Source: Candidatus Iainarchaeum sp. (lineage in GTDB: Archaea; Iainarchaeota; Iainarchaeia; Iainarchaeales; UBA10219). From it: DNA of 64,000 nucleotides. The position numbers and the translations under genes are program-made. Position 1 is the first letter of the stretch; every line of letters starts with the position of its first letter. The notes below the pieces were generated by a model. That model had not been told where the DNA came from. It saw only the letters and a program-made list of their open reading frames with translations, and did no database searches. Where the stretch lies: contig JAGVWE010000002.1 of assembly GCA_018304425.1 (NCBI GenBank), forward strand, positions 124,001-188,000, written 5' to 3'. This document shows positions 50,262-58,392 of the stretch, in pieces.

Positions 50262-51008
50262 TTAGTCCGACTCGATGCGCGGCGCCAGGAAATAGGTTAT
50301 CGTAGACGCGCCGATGGGGTACGCGATTTTGACGGGCGCGCTGGACTTGAGGCAGACGCTGACGCTGGTCGCGGAGTCAGCGGATTTCAGCATGTTCTGG
50401 AGGTAGTCCAAGGGGAACATCGCTGCCGCGTCCTTCTTGGCCTTTATTTCCTTGACGGACTTGTCCTTCTTGGACAACTCGTTGTTGAGGGTTCCCTTGC
50501 TGGAATGGGCTTTCACGTAGAAGGCCGCGCCGTCCGTGCCCAGGGAAACGTGGCTGGAAATCAGCGAGGCGTCCTTCAAGGAGTCCTGCAACGAGCCCGC
50601 GGCCACGATTATTTCGGCGTCGAAATCGATTTTGGGCGAGGGAAGCTCGGCAGCCGAAACGTCAATCAAGGGAATGGAGAACCGCCGCGTGCCCTCTCCC
50701 TTGAACACGATGTGGAGGCGCGAGTTGTCCTTTTCGAGCGCGAGCTCCAATGCATCCTTGGACTTCGCGCGCGCCATGATCTGGGAGAGGTAATTCAGGT
50801 CGAGGCCGAGCTTGACGAGGCTCGGCACCTTGAACTCCTTGAACGCGTTCTTGTCCAGGAAAAAGTCCACCATCGAAATCTGGGAGGGGTCGGTTGCCTT
50901 CAACGCGAACCCCTTCTGGTCCACGATGAACTCGGCTTCGTCGATGAGCACGGCGATGGCGTCCACCGCGCGCTTGAACAACCCGGCATCCTCAAAAACG
51001 AGTTCCAT
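50262..51008 (-). CDS. pcn2: DNA sliding clamp PCNA (copy 2)
   Basis: A 248-residue PCNA. It has FKRAVDAIAVLIDEAEFIVD, then FALKATDPSQISMVDFFLDK, LQNMLKSADSATSVSVCLKS and the closing KIAYPIGASTITYFLAPRIE. The fold is complete. It differs from copy 1 throughout, including the interdomain connecting region (GTRRFSIPLIDVSAAELPSP) and the interface strands, so it is an old paralogue. It has no neighbouring primase gene and faces its own promoter region. Confidence 0.95.
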   Translation of the reverse strand: MELVFEDAGLFKRAVDAIAVLIDEAEFIVDQKGFALKATDPSQISMVDFFLDKNAFKEFKVPSLVKLGLDLNYLSQIMARAKSKDALELALEKDNSRLHIVFKGEGTRRFSIPLIDVSAAELPSPKIDFDAEIIVAAGSLQDSLKDASLISSHVSLGTDGAAFYVKAHSSKGTLNNELSKKDKSVKEIKAKKDAAAMFPLDYLQNMLKSADSATSVSVCLKSSAPVKIAYPIGASTITYFLAPRIESD

Positions 51009-51056
51009 GCTCTTTTTCTCCGACTAACCCATTGGCTTCGGCAACCCTTTAAAACC

Positions 51057-51935
51057 CTATGGGAACGGGCATCTCCCGTTGACGTAACAACCGGAAACCA
51101 GGTTCTTGGGCACGTCGAAGACCAGGAGCTTGACCCAGCCCAGGAAGGGAACGCGGAGCACCATCTTGCCCTGCACTTCCGATGCCGGCACCGCGTACTG
51201 GGTGATGTGGGTTTCCTGGTCAATCAAGGGGTTGTGGGCGCTGTCCCCCTTGGTGAGGAAGTACACCCCATCGCGGGCCCTGAGCTTGGCGATGACGCGG
51301 TGGATGATGGGTTCCTGCAAGGCCTGCGAGAAGTAAACGATGACGTCGCCCTCCCGGTTCAATTCCAGGGCCTGCCCGTCCGAGAACCGGAGTTCCTTCA
51401 CCGAAAAATCGGTGTCCTTGGCCCTGCGCTGGGCAAGCAAGGCCAGGAAGGACTCACAGGGAACCAAAGAAGCCGAGTCAAAGGCGTTGCCCGAGCAACG
51501 GCTTTGAAGATAGGAACGCGCGGGAACCCCTTGAAGCGGCAAGTCCAAGACGAGTTCCTGGGCACGCACCTGCTCGGGGCCCGCGCCCACCAAGACGATG
51601 ACGTCGCCCCGGAAAAAAACCGGCTCCATGGAACCCGACACCACGATGACCATGGGCGAGGGCGTGCCCAACAACAACCCCAAGCCGTTGTAGAGCGTGA
51701 ACGCGAACAAGAAGGCGAAAAAGACGTAGACGGCCCAGGAAACCAGCTTGTCGTTGCCGGGGTTGACGCGCGGCATGACGAAGAGGTCAACGTACGTGAA
51801 GGGGTCCAGCCATTTGAGTTTTTTGCGGAACGACTTGAGTCTTTCACGGAATGCCTTGAAGTCCATGGGGTCACGACCGCGTGGCTTGCGGTTTGGGGGA
51901 AGCGGTTTGAAGGAAGGACGCCTGGCGCCAGTCAT
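51057..51935 (-). CDS. Signal peptidase I (archaeal/ER type)
   Basis: A 292-residue type I signal peptidase that trims Sec signal peptides. The catalytic Ser is in IVVSGSMEPVFFRGD (near residue 105). The catalytic base is a His in EPIIHRVIAKL (near 225), the archaeal/Sec11 arrangement rather than the bacterial Lys. LTKGDSAHNPLID is the acidic box. A cytoplasmic basic N-terminus and a membrane helix (LVSWAVYVFFAFLFAFTL) precede. Compared with Sec11-like enzymes there is an insertion of about 70 residues between Ser and His boxes, containing two cysteines. It lies downstream of rpoL. Confidence 0.9.
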   Translation of the reverse strand: MTGARRPSFKPLPPNRKPRGRDPMDFKAFRERLKSFRKKLKWLDPFTYVDLFVMPRVNPGNDKLVSWAVYVFFAFLFAFTLYNGLGLLLGTPSPMVIVVSGSMEPVFFRGDVIVLVGAGPEQVRAQELVLDLPLQGVPARSYLQSRCSGNAFDSASLVPCESFLALLAQRRAKDTDFSVKELRFSDGQALELNREGDVIVYFSQALQEPIIHRVIAKLRARDGVYFLTKGDSAHNPLIDQETHITQYAVPASEVQGKMVLRVPFLGWVKLLVFDVPKNLVSGCYVNGRCPFP

Positions 51936-51957
51936 TGGAGGGCCTCCCTCGAAGGCC

Positions 51958-52233
51958 TCATTTGAGGGCCTTTTTGACCGCGTTCCCGAATTCCTTGAGC
52001 TCGTCCTCGATGGCATCACAGGCCTCGGACAACGCCTTCTTCGCCGAAACGCCCTTGGTCTTTAAGACGAACTTCGTGTCCTTGTCCATGGGATGCCCCA
52101 AGGCATACGAGGCAAAAGTCACGGCCTCGTTGTTCAACAACCTGGACTGGAGCAGGGCCGGAAAAGTATGCCGCTCGTCCTTGAGAATGAACTCGACGTG
52201 GTTTGGCTCGTTCTTGACTAACTCCAACTGCAT
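51958..52233 (-). CDS. rpoL: RNA polymerase subunit Rpo11 (RpoL)
   Basis: A 91-residue Rpo11, the archaeal counterpart of half of the alpha dimer that nucleates RNA polymerase assembly with Rpo3. The N-terminal strands (MQLELVKNEPNHVEFILKDE) and the family hallmark HTFPALLQSRLLNNEAVTFAS with YALGHPM are present. ATG 52233 gives the canonical start; the longer ORF overlaps csl4. It lies 11 nt downstream of csl4, a known archaeal pairing. Confidence 0.95.
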   Translation of the reverse strand: MQLELVKNEPNHVEFILKDERHTFPALLQSRLLNNEAVTFASYALGHPMDKDTKFVLKTKGVSAKKALSEACDAIEDELKEFGNAVKKALK

Positions 52234-52244
52234 GCACGCCCCTC

Positions 52245-52811
52245 CTAGGTAAGCAAATAATGAGTGGAAATCTTGCGGGTCTCGGGATTGCCGCAGGCCA
52301 CGCACTTGAGCTGCTGGTCGAACAACTGCAACGGGCCCCGGCACTTCACGCAGTAACCGCGGATGACGCCGAACTCGGGTTCCTTGGTGGACAAGTCGAT
52401 GCCGTACGGCGTTACTTCCGCGACCTTGGCCTCAATGATGTCGCCCACGCGGAACAAGTCGTTCAAGCGCTCCACGAACCGCATGCTCGCGTTGAAGACC
52501 GGAATGGTGGCGAAAGAGTTCAGGATCTGCCTGGGCTCGCCGTCCTTCGAGGCCTCCAGCATTTCCACCATCACCATCTTTTCCTTGATGAGGCTGGCCA
52601 CGCACTTGACGACGGAACCCCTTTCCAGGGGCTTGACTTCCCGGGTCAGCCGCTGCACGCGGGCTTCGTGGTTTCCCTCGTCCAGGTCCTTGAAGCCGAT
52701 GGAAGTGGCGCGCACGCTGCCGTCCACGTGTTCATAGGCGTTGTCGCCTGCGACGAATTCCTCAGCCGTTCCCAGCGGGCTGCCGGGAACCACCAGTTCT
52801 TTTACCTTCAT
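52245..52811 (-). CDS. csl4: Exosome RNA-binding subunit Csl4
   Basis: A 188-residue cap subunit of the archaeal exosome, which feeds RNA into the Rrp41/42 ring. The N-terminal domain (KELVVPGSPLGTAEEFVAGD) is followed by an S1 domain (VGDIIEAKVAEVTPYGIDLS) and a C-terminal zinc ribbon (GYCVKCRGPLQ, LKCVACGNPETR). ATG 52811 gives the family start MKVKELVVPG; the ORF from 52862 adds unlike residues. It heads the csl4-rpoL-signal peptidase run. Confidence 0.94.
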   Translation of the reverse strand: MKVKELVVPGSPLGTAEEFVAGDNAYEHVDGSVRATSIGFKDLDEGNHEARVQRLTREVKPLERGSVVKCVASLIKEKMVMVEMLEASKDGEPRQILNSFATIPVFNASMRFVERLNDLFRVGDIIEAKVAEVTPYGIDLSTKEPEFGVIRGYCVKCRGPLQLFDQQLKCVACGNPETRKISTHYLLT

Positions 52812-52917
52812 GAAAACACCCTGCTGAAACGAAAAAAGAGCCAATAACCGCCTTTTAACCAATTACGGTAGGGAAACGATTTTAAACCAGCGTGTTGTAA
52901 TCCTTTCGGGCACGCAA

Positions 52918-53817
52918 ATGGTGTTGGAAGACATTGTAACCGACCGGATGGCCAGAAAGCACCCCATTGACCTCTTGTTCGTGTCCATCCTGATGTCCTC
53001 GATAGCCATTTGGGGCAGCTACTACATATTCAAGGAAACCACGAGCATCCTGAGCCTGGCCTTCATCACCATGGGGTTGATGCCGTTAATTCACAGCATC
53101 TTCGTGGAAGAAGAGGAAGAAGAAGCCGAAGAACAGGGCCCCGCGGCAGCGTTCCTCGCCCGGCACTTCGACATAATAAAGATTTTGTCCTGGTTCTTCC
53201 TCGGCCTGGTCCTCAGCTACGCCTTCTGGTACGCCACCCTCCCCACCGACAAAGAACAACTCTGTCTGGGCGACACCTGCTTCCCCGCGCCCCTCCGCCA
53301 AAAAGTGTTCGCCGAACAGGAAAAGACCTACAACTTCATCGCGGGAAAGGTCACGGGGCTCGACGCTGCGGCTGCGGGCAACGCGACCCGGGAATCCTGC
53401 CTCGGAAAAGCCCGTGACCTATGGGGGTGCACGGAATTCATTTACGCCAACAACGCCATCGTCCTGGGCCTGGCCATCCTTTTCTCCTTCGTGTGGGGCG
53501 CGGGAACCCTGTTCCTGCTCGGCTGGAACGCGTCCGTCATCGGGGTGTTCATCGGCAAGGAACTCCAAGAGAACGGCCTGGTATCCGGCATCCTCAAGGC
53601 CTTCGGCTACATCCCCCACGGCCTGCCCGAAGTCCTGGCCTACTTCATCGGCTCCATCGCGGGCGGCATCATCTCGGTCTTCATCACCAAGAAAAAATAC
53701 CAGCTCCACGAACCCCAGCAAATCGTGAAAGACGTGCTGTTCCTGCTCCTGCTCGCCTACCTCGTGCTGTTCCTCGGGGCCGTGGTGGAAGCGTACTTCA
53801 TCGTGCAGGGCGCGTAA
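52918..53817 (+). CDS. SpoIIM-like membrane protein (stage II sporulation protein M family)
   Basis: A 299-residue membrane protein with six hydrophobic helices. It has an early helix pair around residues 20-60, then an acidic loop (EEEEEEAEEQ), a Cys-containing extracytoplasmic loop (QLCLGDTCFPAP) and the conserved C-terminal set (FIYANNAIVLGLAILFSFVWG; YIPHGLPEVLAYFIGSIAGG). IPHG-x-PE is the hallmark of the SpoIIM/DUF95 family. In bacteria SpoIIM works with other membrane proteins in engulfment. Archaeal members are widespread without known function. It is convergent with the SPFH gene. Confidence 0.85.
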   Translation: MVLEDIVTDRMARKHPIDLLFVSILMSSIAIWGSYYIFKETTSILSLAFITMGLMPLIHSIFVEEEEEEAEEQGPAAAFLARHFDIIKILSWFFLGLVLSYAFWYATLPTDKEQLCLGDTCFPAPLRQKVFAEQEKTYNFIAGKVTGLDAAAAGNATRESCLGKARDLWGCTEFIYANNAIVLGLAILFSFVWGAGTLFLLGWNASVIGVFIGKELQENGLVSGILKAFGYIPHGLPEVLAYFIGSIAGGIISVFITKKKYQLHEPQQIVKDVLFLLLLAYLVLFLGAVVEAYFIVQGA

Positions 53818-53823
53818 AAGGAG

Positions 53824-54969
53824 TTATTGCTTGCCTGCCTTCTTCTTGGCCTTCTTTTTCCCGTTGCCTTTTCCCTTGCCCTTTTTCCCGTTCCTGCCGC
53901 GCCGCGAGGCCTCTTTCTTTAAGGCAGCGGCCAGGAGGGGCGCGTACCTGGCCACCAGCTGCTCATCGGATTGCGCGGATGCGGCCTCGGGCTGCGCGGC
54001 TACGCTGGCGCCCAGCTTGCCCGAAATCTGCGCGGCGAGCTTCGAGATTTCCATGGGGAAAACGATTTTCGTGGACTTTCCTTCGGACATCTTTTCGAGG
54101 GCCTTGATGTAATAATAGGAAATGGCCTTGTCCGACAGGTGCTCCGCGGCCTCCTTGACGGCGTCGATTTCCGCCTTGTGGGCCTCGGCCTCCTCCATGC
54201 GCGCCAGCTTCTTCTGCACCGCCGCCTTCTCCTCGTGCATGGCGTCCAGCACGGCCTTGGGGATGTCGATGTCCCTTATCTCCACGGACTGGATTTCCAC
54301 GCCCCAGCCGTGGGCCACCTTTTCCAGCGTGGCCTGGATGCGGCTGTTCAGCTCGTCGACGTTGGAAATGAGTTCCCGCATGGTGAGGGTGCCGCCCACG
54401 TCACGGATTTCCGAGACCACGTAGAGTTCGGCCGCCCGCTTGTAGTCCTCGACCTTGACAACGGAGTTGATGACCGACCTTGGCTCGTCCCGCACCCGCA
54501 AGTAGATGACGGCGTCAATCTTTACCTCGATGCCGTCCTTCGTGACCACGTCCTGCTTGGGGATGTCCACTATTTGGGTCCGCAACTCAACGGTTTCATA
54601 GGTTTCAATGGGCGGCAACAACAGGCACCAGCCCGGGCCCCCCACGCGGTTCACCCTCCCGAAGCGGGAGATGACCGCGCGCTCGTAGTCCGAGAGCGTC
54701 AACAGGAAGTCAAAACGCCACAGCATGAAAACCGCGAATGCCGCGAAGACGAGGGGCACGAGGTTCTGCGCCAAAAAGTTCTGGTTGCCCAGCGCCAAAA
54801 AAAGCACCAAGGCCAAAAGCAGGAGGACCCCCACGAAAACGGCTTCCTTGGGCTTCCTGGTGCCCTCCTTGTGGCCGTGGCCATGGCCGTGGCCGGCCCC
54901 GGCTGGGGCGCCGTGGCTGCCGTGCCCGCCTCCGTAGCCTGAATGGCCGTGTGTTTCCGCCAAAACCAT
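53824..54969 (-). CDS. SPFH/Band 7 (stomatin-like) protein with His-rich N-terminus
   Basis: A 381-residue membrane-associated SPFH protein. The first 36 residues are a Gly/His-rich segment (GHGSHGAPAGAGHGHGHGH) with about 10 histidines. Two hydrophobic segments follow (residues 45-90), then the SPFH domain (YERAVISRFGRVNRVGGPGW; KQDVVTKDGIEVKIDAVIYL; GGTLTMRELISNVDEL). A coiled coil and a Lys/Gly-rich basic tail (GKKKAKKKAGKQ) close it. SPFH proteins form ring or cage scaffolds that hold membrane proteases. The His-rich part could bind metal. ATG 54969 was chosen because the ORF upstream is a shadow. Confidence 0.92.
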   Translation of the reverse strand: MVLAETHGHSGYGGGHGSHGAPAGAGHGHGHGHKEGTRKPKEAVFVGVLLLLALVLFLALGNQNFLAQNLVPLVFAAFAVFMLWRFDFLLTLSDYERAVISRFGRVNRVGGPGWCLLLPPIETYETVELRTQIVDIPKQDVVTKDGIEVKIDAVIYLRVRDEPRSVINSVVKVEDYKRAAELYVVSEIRDVGGTLTMRELISNVDELNSRIQATLEKVAHGWGVEIQSVEIRDIDIPKAVLDAMHEEKAAVQKKLARMEEAEAHKAEIDAVKEAAEHLSDKAISYYYIKALEKMSEGKSTKIVFPMEISKLAAQISGKLGASVAAQPEAASAQSDEQLVARYAPLLAAALKKEASRRGRNGKKGKGKGNGKKKAKKKAGKQ

Positions 54970-55084
54970 CCCACACAATACGTCAAATGCCCTCAACCGG
55001 CCCGGCAAGGGCCAATAAATTAATATACGTGCCTCCCCTATATAAATAATTGCCTGCCGACCAAGAAAGGCAAGGAACCATGGA
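54970..55084. promoter_or_regulatory. Divergent promoter between SPFH and DUF373 genes
   Basis: CTATATAAATAA (55039-55050) is a TATA box toward DUF373, about 35-40 nt before its ATG. The minus-strand CGTATATTAATTTATT (complement of 55013-55028) is one toward SPFH, 45-50 nt before its ATG. The sequence between looks otherwise featureless. Confidence 0.5.
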
Positions 55085-56332
55085 ATGCCTAAATACAAGA
55101 GCGTAATGGTGGTCTGCGTGGACCGGGACGATGACCTGGGGAGAAAGGCCAGCGTCCAGGGCCCGGTCGTGGGGCGGAAGGCCTGCCTCAACGCGGCCGC
55201 CAAGCTGGCGCTGGCCGACCCGGGGGACACTGACTCCAACGCCATCTTCGCCACGGTCAAGAAATTCGACGAAGTCAAGAAGGAATTCGAGAACCTGGAA
55301 GTCGTGACCCTGACCGGGCACAGCAAGGCCAGCTTCGAGTCCGACAAGAAAGTCAACGAGCAACTCGACGCCGTCCTGGAAACGTTTCCCGCCGACGCGT
55401 TCATCCTCGTGACGGACGGAGCGGAAGACGACCAGGTCATCCCCATCCTGCAAAGCCGCGCCCCCATTTACTCCAAGGAAGTCGTCATCGTCAAGCAGGC
55501 GCAGGCCGTGGAGTCCACTTATTACACCATCAAGGAGGCCCTGAAGGACCCCGTGCTCGGCAGCATCGTCTTCGGGATTCCGGGCATCATCCTCGTGTTG
55601 TACGCGGTGCTGTTCTTCCTGGGCCAGGAAAAACTGTTCTTCCAGACCATCTCGTTCATCCTCGGCGTGTACCTCATCCTCAAGGGAACGGGCCTCGAAG
55701 AAAAACTGGCCGGCATGGCGTCCAACATCACGAAGGGCATGAGCCTCCAGCGGACGAGCTTCCCCTTCTACCTCGCCATGCTGTTCGTCTTCGGGTTCGG
55801 CTTGATCCAGGCCTATTCGGCCTACTACTCGCCGGAGGGCCTCAACCTGGACCTCACCCTGCGCCTCATCGAACCGGTTTCCTCCATCGTGTTGTTCACC
55901 GCGGTCTCGGCGCTGTGCTACGTCGTGGGAAGGGCCATCGACTCCGTGCACCTGAAGAAGGCCTACCGGCTCAAGAACTACTTCCTGTCCGGGGTGTTCA
56001 TCTTCATCATCTGGTTCATCATCGAGTCCGGGAAGAGCGTGGTCATCGGCGAAGCCGACCTCAACCTCTTCCTGGGCAGCATCGTGTTCAGCTTCGTCAT
56101 CGCCCTGGCAAGCTTCCGCGTCGCGAGCGTGCTGGACGTGCGCAAGAAAATCACGAAACTCCTCATCGGCCTCCCGGTCTACGCGCCGGACGGCCGATGG
56201 GTCGGCAAAGTCGAAAAGGTCGAGGGCCCGGAAAAAACCATCGAATACAAGGACATCAAGTCCAAGAAACTCGTGCAACTCCGCAAAGAACAATTCGTGC
56301 TGCGGGGGGATAGGGTGCTGTTGACGGCGTGA
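55085..56332 (+). CDS. DUF373 family membrane protein
   Basis: A 415-residue archaeal DUF373 protein. The N-terminal cytoplasmic domain has VVCVDRDDDLGRKA at the start and EVVTLTGHS and ILVTDGAEDDQVIPILQSR at about 75-125, the family signature of acidic loops. Eight or so hydrophobic segments follow (from about residue 155 to 345). A small beta-rich C-terminal domain (GKVEKVEGPEKTIEYKDIKS) ends it. The family is widespread in archaea without a known reaction. It has its own promoter, divergent from the SPFH gene. Confidence 0.85.
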   Translation: MPKYKSVMVVCVDRDDDLGRKASVQGPVVGRKACLNAAAKLALADPGDTDSNAIFATVKKFDEVKKEFENLEVVTLTGHSKASFESDKKVNEQLDAVLETFPADAFILVTDGAEDDQVIPILQSRAPIYSKEVVIVKQAQAVESTYYTIKEALKDPVLGSIVFGIPGIILVLYAVLFFLGQEKLFFQTISFILGVYLILKGTGLEEKLAGMASNITKGMSLQRTSFPFYLAMLFVFGFGLIQAYSAYYSPEGLNLDLTLRLIEPVSSIVLFTAVSALCYVVGRAIDSVHLKKAYRLKNYFLSGVFIFIIWFIIESGKSVVIGEADLNLFLGSIVFSFVIALASFRVASVLDVRKKITKLLIGLPVYAPDGRWVGKVEKVEGPEKTIEYKDIKSKKLVQLRKEQFVLRGDRVLLTA

Positions 56333-56378
56333 TTTTTCCACCCGCATTTTTATATTCCGGTTGCGTGTAAGGGGTGTT

Positions 56379-56457
56379 ATGGCACGAAGGGTTTCACGCG
56401 TTGTCAGGCGATTCATTCGCCCTTCAGGGGCAAGACACGACGCCGCGAGTGAAGCGG
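56379..56457 (+). other. Possible small ORF or transcript with hairpin
   Basis: A TATA-like TTTTTATATTC (56347-56357) lies about 25 nt before ATG 56379. The frame encodes 50 basic residues but runs to 56531 inside the convergent thioredoxin-like gene. GCCGC (56442-56446) and GCGGC (56454-56458) make a short stem. It may be a small peptide, a small RNA, or chance. I list it because the promoter is well placed. Confidence 0.25.
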
Positions 56458-57120
56458 CTAAACCGCCTGGGAAAGCGCGGCCTCGATTTCCTGTCCCGAC
56501 CGATAGCCTTGCAGGGTTTTCCGCTCGTTGACGACCAAGGCGGGGAGGGCTGAAACGCGGTACTGTTTCTTGAGGACGTCGAGGAAGTCCAGGCCGAGGT
56601 TGGCTTCGAAGGCGAAGACGTAGAGGTTGGGGCGCGAGGCGCGCAGGGCCGTGAGTTCCGCGCCCTGTTTCTGGCAGTCCACGCACCCCTGCGGGCCGGC
56701 CAGGTTGCTGTAAAAGTAGAGCACGGTGTCAAAGGCTGCCTCCGGGCACTGGCGGCGCAAATTGACCAGGTAAAGCCATAACTGGGCATTCAAGAGGGTG
56801 TAGTTCTTCTTGAGTTCCACGAGTTCCAGGGAGCCTGCGTCGACTTCCTCGAGGCGCGTGAGGTCGTTGCCCAGGGCATCCACGCGGTCGGCGAACTTGG
56901 CGACGAAGAAGGGAAAGTTGCGGCAGAAGTCCGGCGTGTCCTTGAGGGTCTCGAAGTAGAGGAGCGTGGTCTTCGCGTCGTTGAGGCTGGAACCTACTTT
57001 GCTGAGCTCGAAGAGGAAGAAGCTGGCGCGCTGCTCGGCGAAGTAGTTGGAGACGAAGACTCCCAACAGGAAGATGACTAGGGTGAGGGCAAAGGCTTTC
57101 GCGAAAACGCTTCTCACCAT
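56458..57120 (-). CDS. Membrane-anchored thioredoxin-like protein
   Basis: A 220-residue protein with one N-terminal membrane segment (FALTLVIFLLGVFVSNYF), a helical region with one Cys pair, and a C-terminal thioredoxin-like domain. The CxxC is GPQGCVDCQK (near residue 143). YRVSALPALVVN is the cis-proline loop. It would face the outside as a disulfide oxidoreductase. It overlaps the GT2 gene upstream by 7 nt, so they are expressed together. It differs from the double-domain protein at 42978 in keeping its CxxC. Confidence 0.78.
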   Translation of the reverse strand: MVRSVFAKAFALTLVIFLLGVFVSNYFAEQRASFFLFELSKVGSSLNDAKTTLLYFETLKDTPDFCRNFPFFVAKFADRVDALGNDLTRLEEVDAGSLELVELKKNYTLLNAQLWLYLVNLRRQCPEAAFDTVLYFYSNLAGPQGCVDCQKQGAELTALRASRPNLYVFAFEANLGLDFLDVLKKQYRVSALPALVVNERKTLQGYRSGQEIEAALSQAV

Positions 57121-58346
57121 TTCCGGCTCACCCCGCCGAGTTCACGGAACAAGCCCACGAAGAAAGCCAAGCCAATCAGGATGTTCCACACCGTCAAGTA
57201 AAGGACGAGGAAAGGAACATAAACCCATCTGAACTTTTCACGGGAGAGGCTGAAGCTCACTGAAAAGTAGGCGATGAAGAAAGCGAGGGAGACCACGAGG
57301 AAAAAATTTCCGATGGTCGCGAAGTAAATCGGGTTGAGCAGCGAACCCACGTAACTGGCCTGTGACGTGCCCTTCAAGGCGAGCAGGTGGACGAGTTTGT
57401 CCCATGCGAGGGGGATGCCGCCAAGGGTTATCACCGCGCCGCGGGTGAGCAGGACGGCGAGGATGCCGAAGATGATGAAGTTGATGGGGAACACGAACAA
57501 GCCGAGGTTCCGGTAGGCGGGGTTGAAGAACAGGAACGCGTATTTCCGGCCGTTCATGAGCGCGCCCCTATACCATCGTATGCGCTGCTTGAAGAGCTCC
57601 CAAAACGAGTGAGGCGAGACGCTGGAAACGAGGGCGTTCACCGAGTGCTTGATGCGGTAGCCGTTCGTCAACAGCTTCAACGCGACCTCCATGTCCTCGG
57701 ACAGCGCGTGCTCGTCGAACAAGCCGACCTTAATCAGGGCGGACTTTCGGAAGACGCTCAACGGCCCGGGCGTAACAAACAGGCTGTCCAGGAAGTCGTT
57801 GTTTTTCCGGATGTAGTTCATGCCGATGTATTCCACGAACTGGATGCCTTGCAGAATGTTCCTGGGCTCGTGGACGAGGATGGAACTGCTGACCGCGCCC
57901 ACGCGTTCGTCCGCGAAGTAGCCCATCATCTGGCGGAGCGCGTCCGGCCGAACAAAGGAGTCAGCGTCCACGGTGGCAACGAGCTCGCCCTTGGCCTTCC
58001 GGATACCGTGGTTCAAGGCAGAGCCCTTGCCGCCGTTCGGCTTCGAGAAAACCAGCACGCCCTTGAATTGCTTGGCAAGGACAGCCGTGCGGTCCGTTGA
58101 ACCGTCGTCCACGACCAGGACCTCAATTTTTTTCGGGTAGTCGAGGGCGAGCACGCTTCGAATGGTTCCGGCAATCGTGTCCTCCTCGTTGAAGGCCGGG
58201 ATGACGACCGAAACCAGGGGAAACCGCTTCGGCGCTGGGTCGGAAAGCGCTTGCCCCCGGTTTTCAAAAAACAGGATCAGGTAAACCGCGGTGATGAATA
58301 GGAAGAACAGGGTCGAAGACAAAATGAACCAATCATCGAGGGACAA
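57114..58346 (-). CDS. Processive family 2 glycosyltransferase, membrane-bound
   Basis: A 410-residue GT2 enzyme of the cellulose/hyaluronan/PgaC type. It has an N-terminal membrane helix (LSSTLFFLFITAVYLILFF), the catalytic domain with VVIPAFNEEDTIAGTIRSVL, VLVVDDGSTDRTAV, TVDADSFVRPDAL (DxD-like) and LSEDMEVALKLLTNGYR, and the processive signature QRIRWYRG (QxxRW). Three to four C-terminal membrane helices follow. Such enzymes polymerise and export a beta-linked polysaccharide. Substrate unknown. The thioredoxin-like gene overlaps its 3' end. Confidence 0.92.
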   Translation of the reverse strand: MSLDDWFILSSTLFFLFITAVYLILFFENRGQALSDPAPKRFPLVSVVIPAFNEEDTIAGTIRSVLALDYPKKIEVLVVDDGSTDRTAVLAKQFKGVLVFSKPNGGKGSALNHGIRKAKGELVATVDADSFVRPDALRQMMGYFADERVGAVSSSILVHEPRNILQGIQFVEYIGMNYIRKNNDFLDSLFVTPGPLSVFRKSALIKVGLFDEHALSEDMEVALKLLTNGYRIKHSVNALVSSVSPHSFWELFKQRIRWYRGALMNGRKYAFLFFNPAYRNLGLFVFPINFIIFGILAVLLTRGAVITLGGIPLAWDKLVHLLALKGTSQASYVGSLLNPIYFATIGNFFLVVSLAFFIAYFSVSFSLSREKFRWVYVPFLVLYLTVWNILIGLAFFVGLFRELGGVSRKW

Positions 58347-58392
58347 ACGCGTTCACCCTACAAGCATTGCCTAGCGTGGCTTTAAAAGCCTT

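Noticed and set aside
50223-51965. A 580-codon plus-strand ORF
   Set aside because: It is antisense to PCNA2 and signal peptidase, both certain.
55245-55467. N-terminal extension of the SPFH ORF to 55467
   Set aside because: It runs antisense through the DUF373 start and promoter region; the SPFH protein begins naturally at 54969.
54983-56686. A 567-codon minus-strand ORF
   Set aside because: It is antisense to the DUF373 gene; composition is shadow-like (Asp/His/Glu/Val-rich without motifs).
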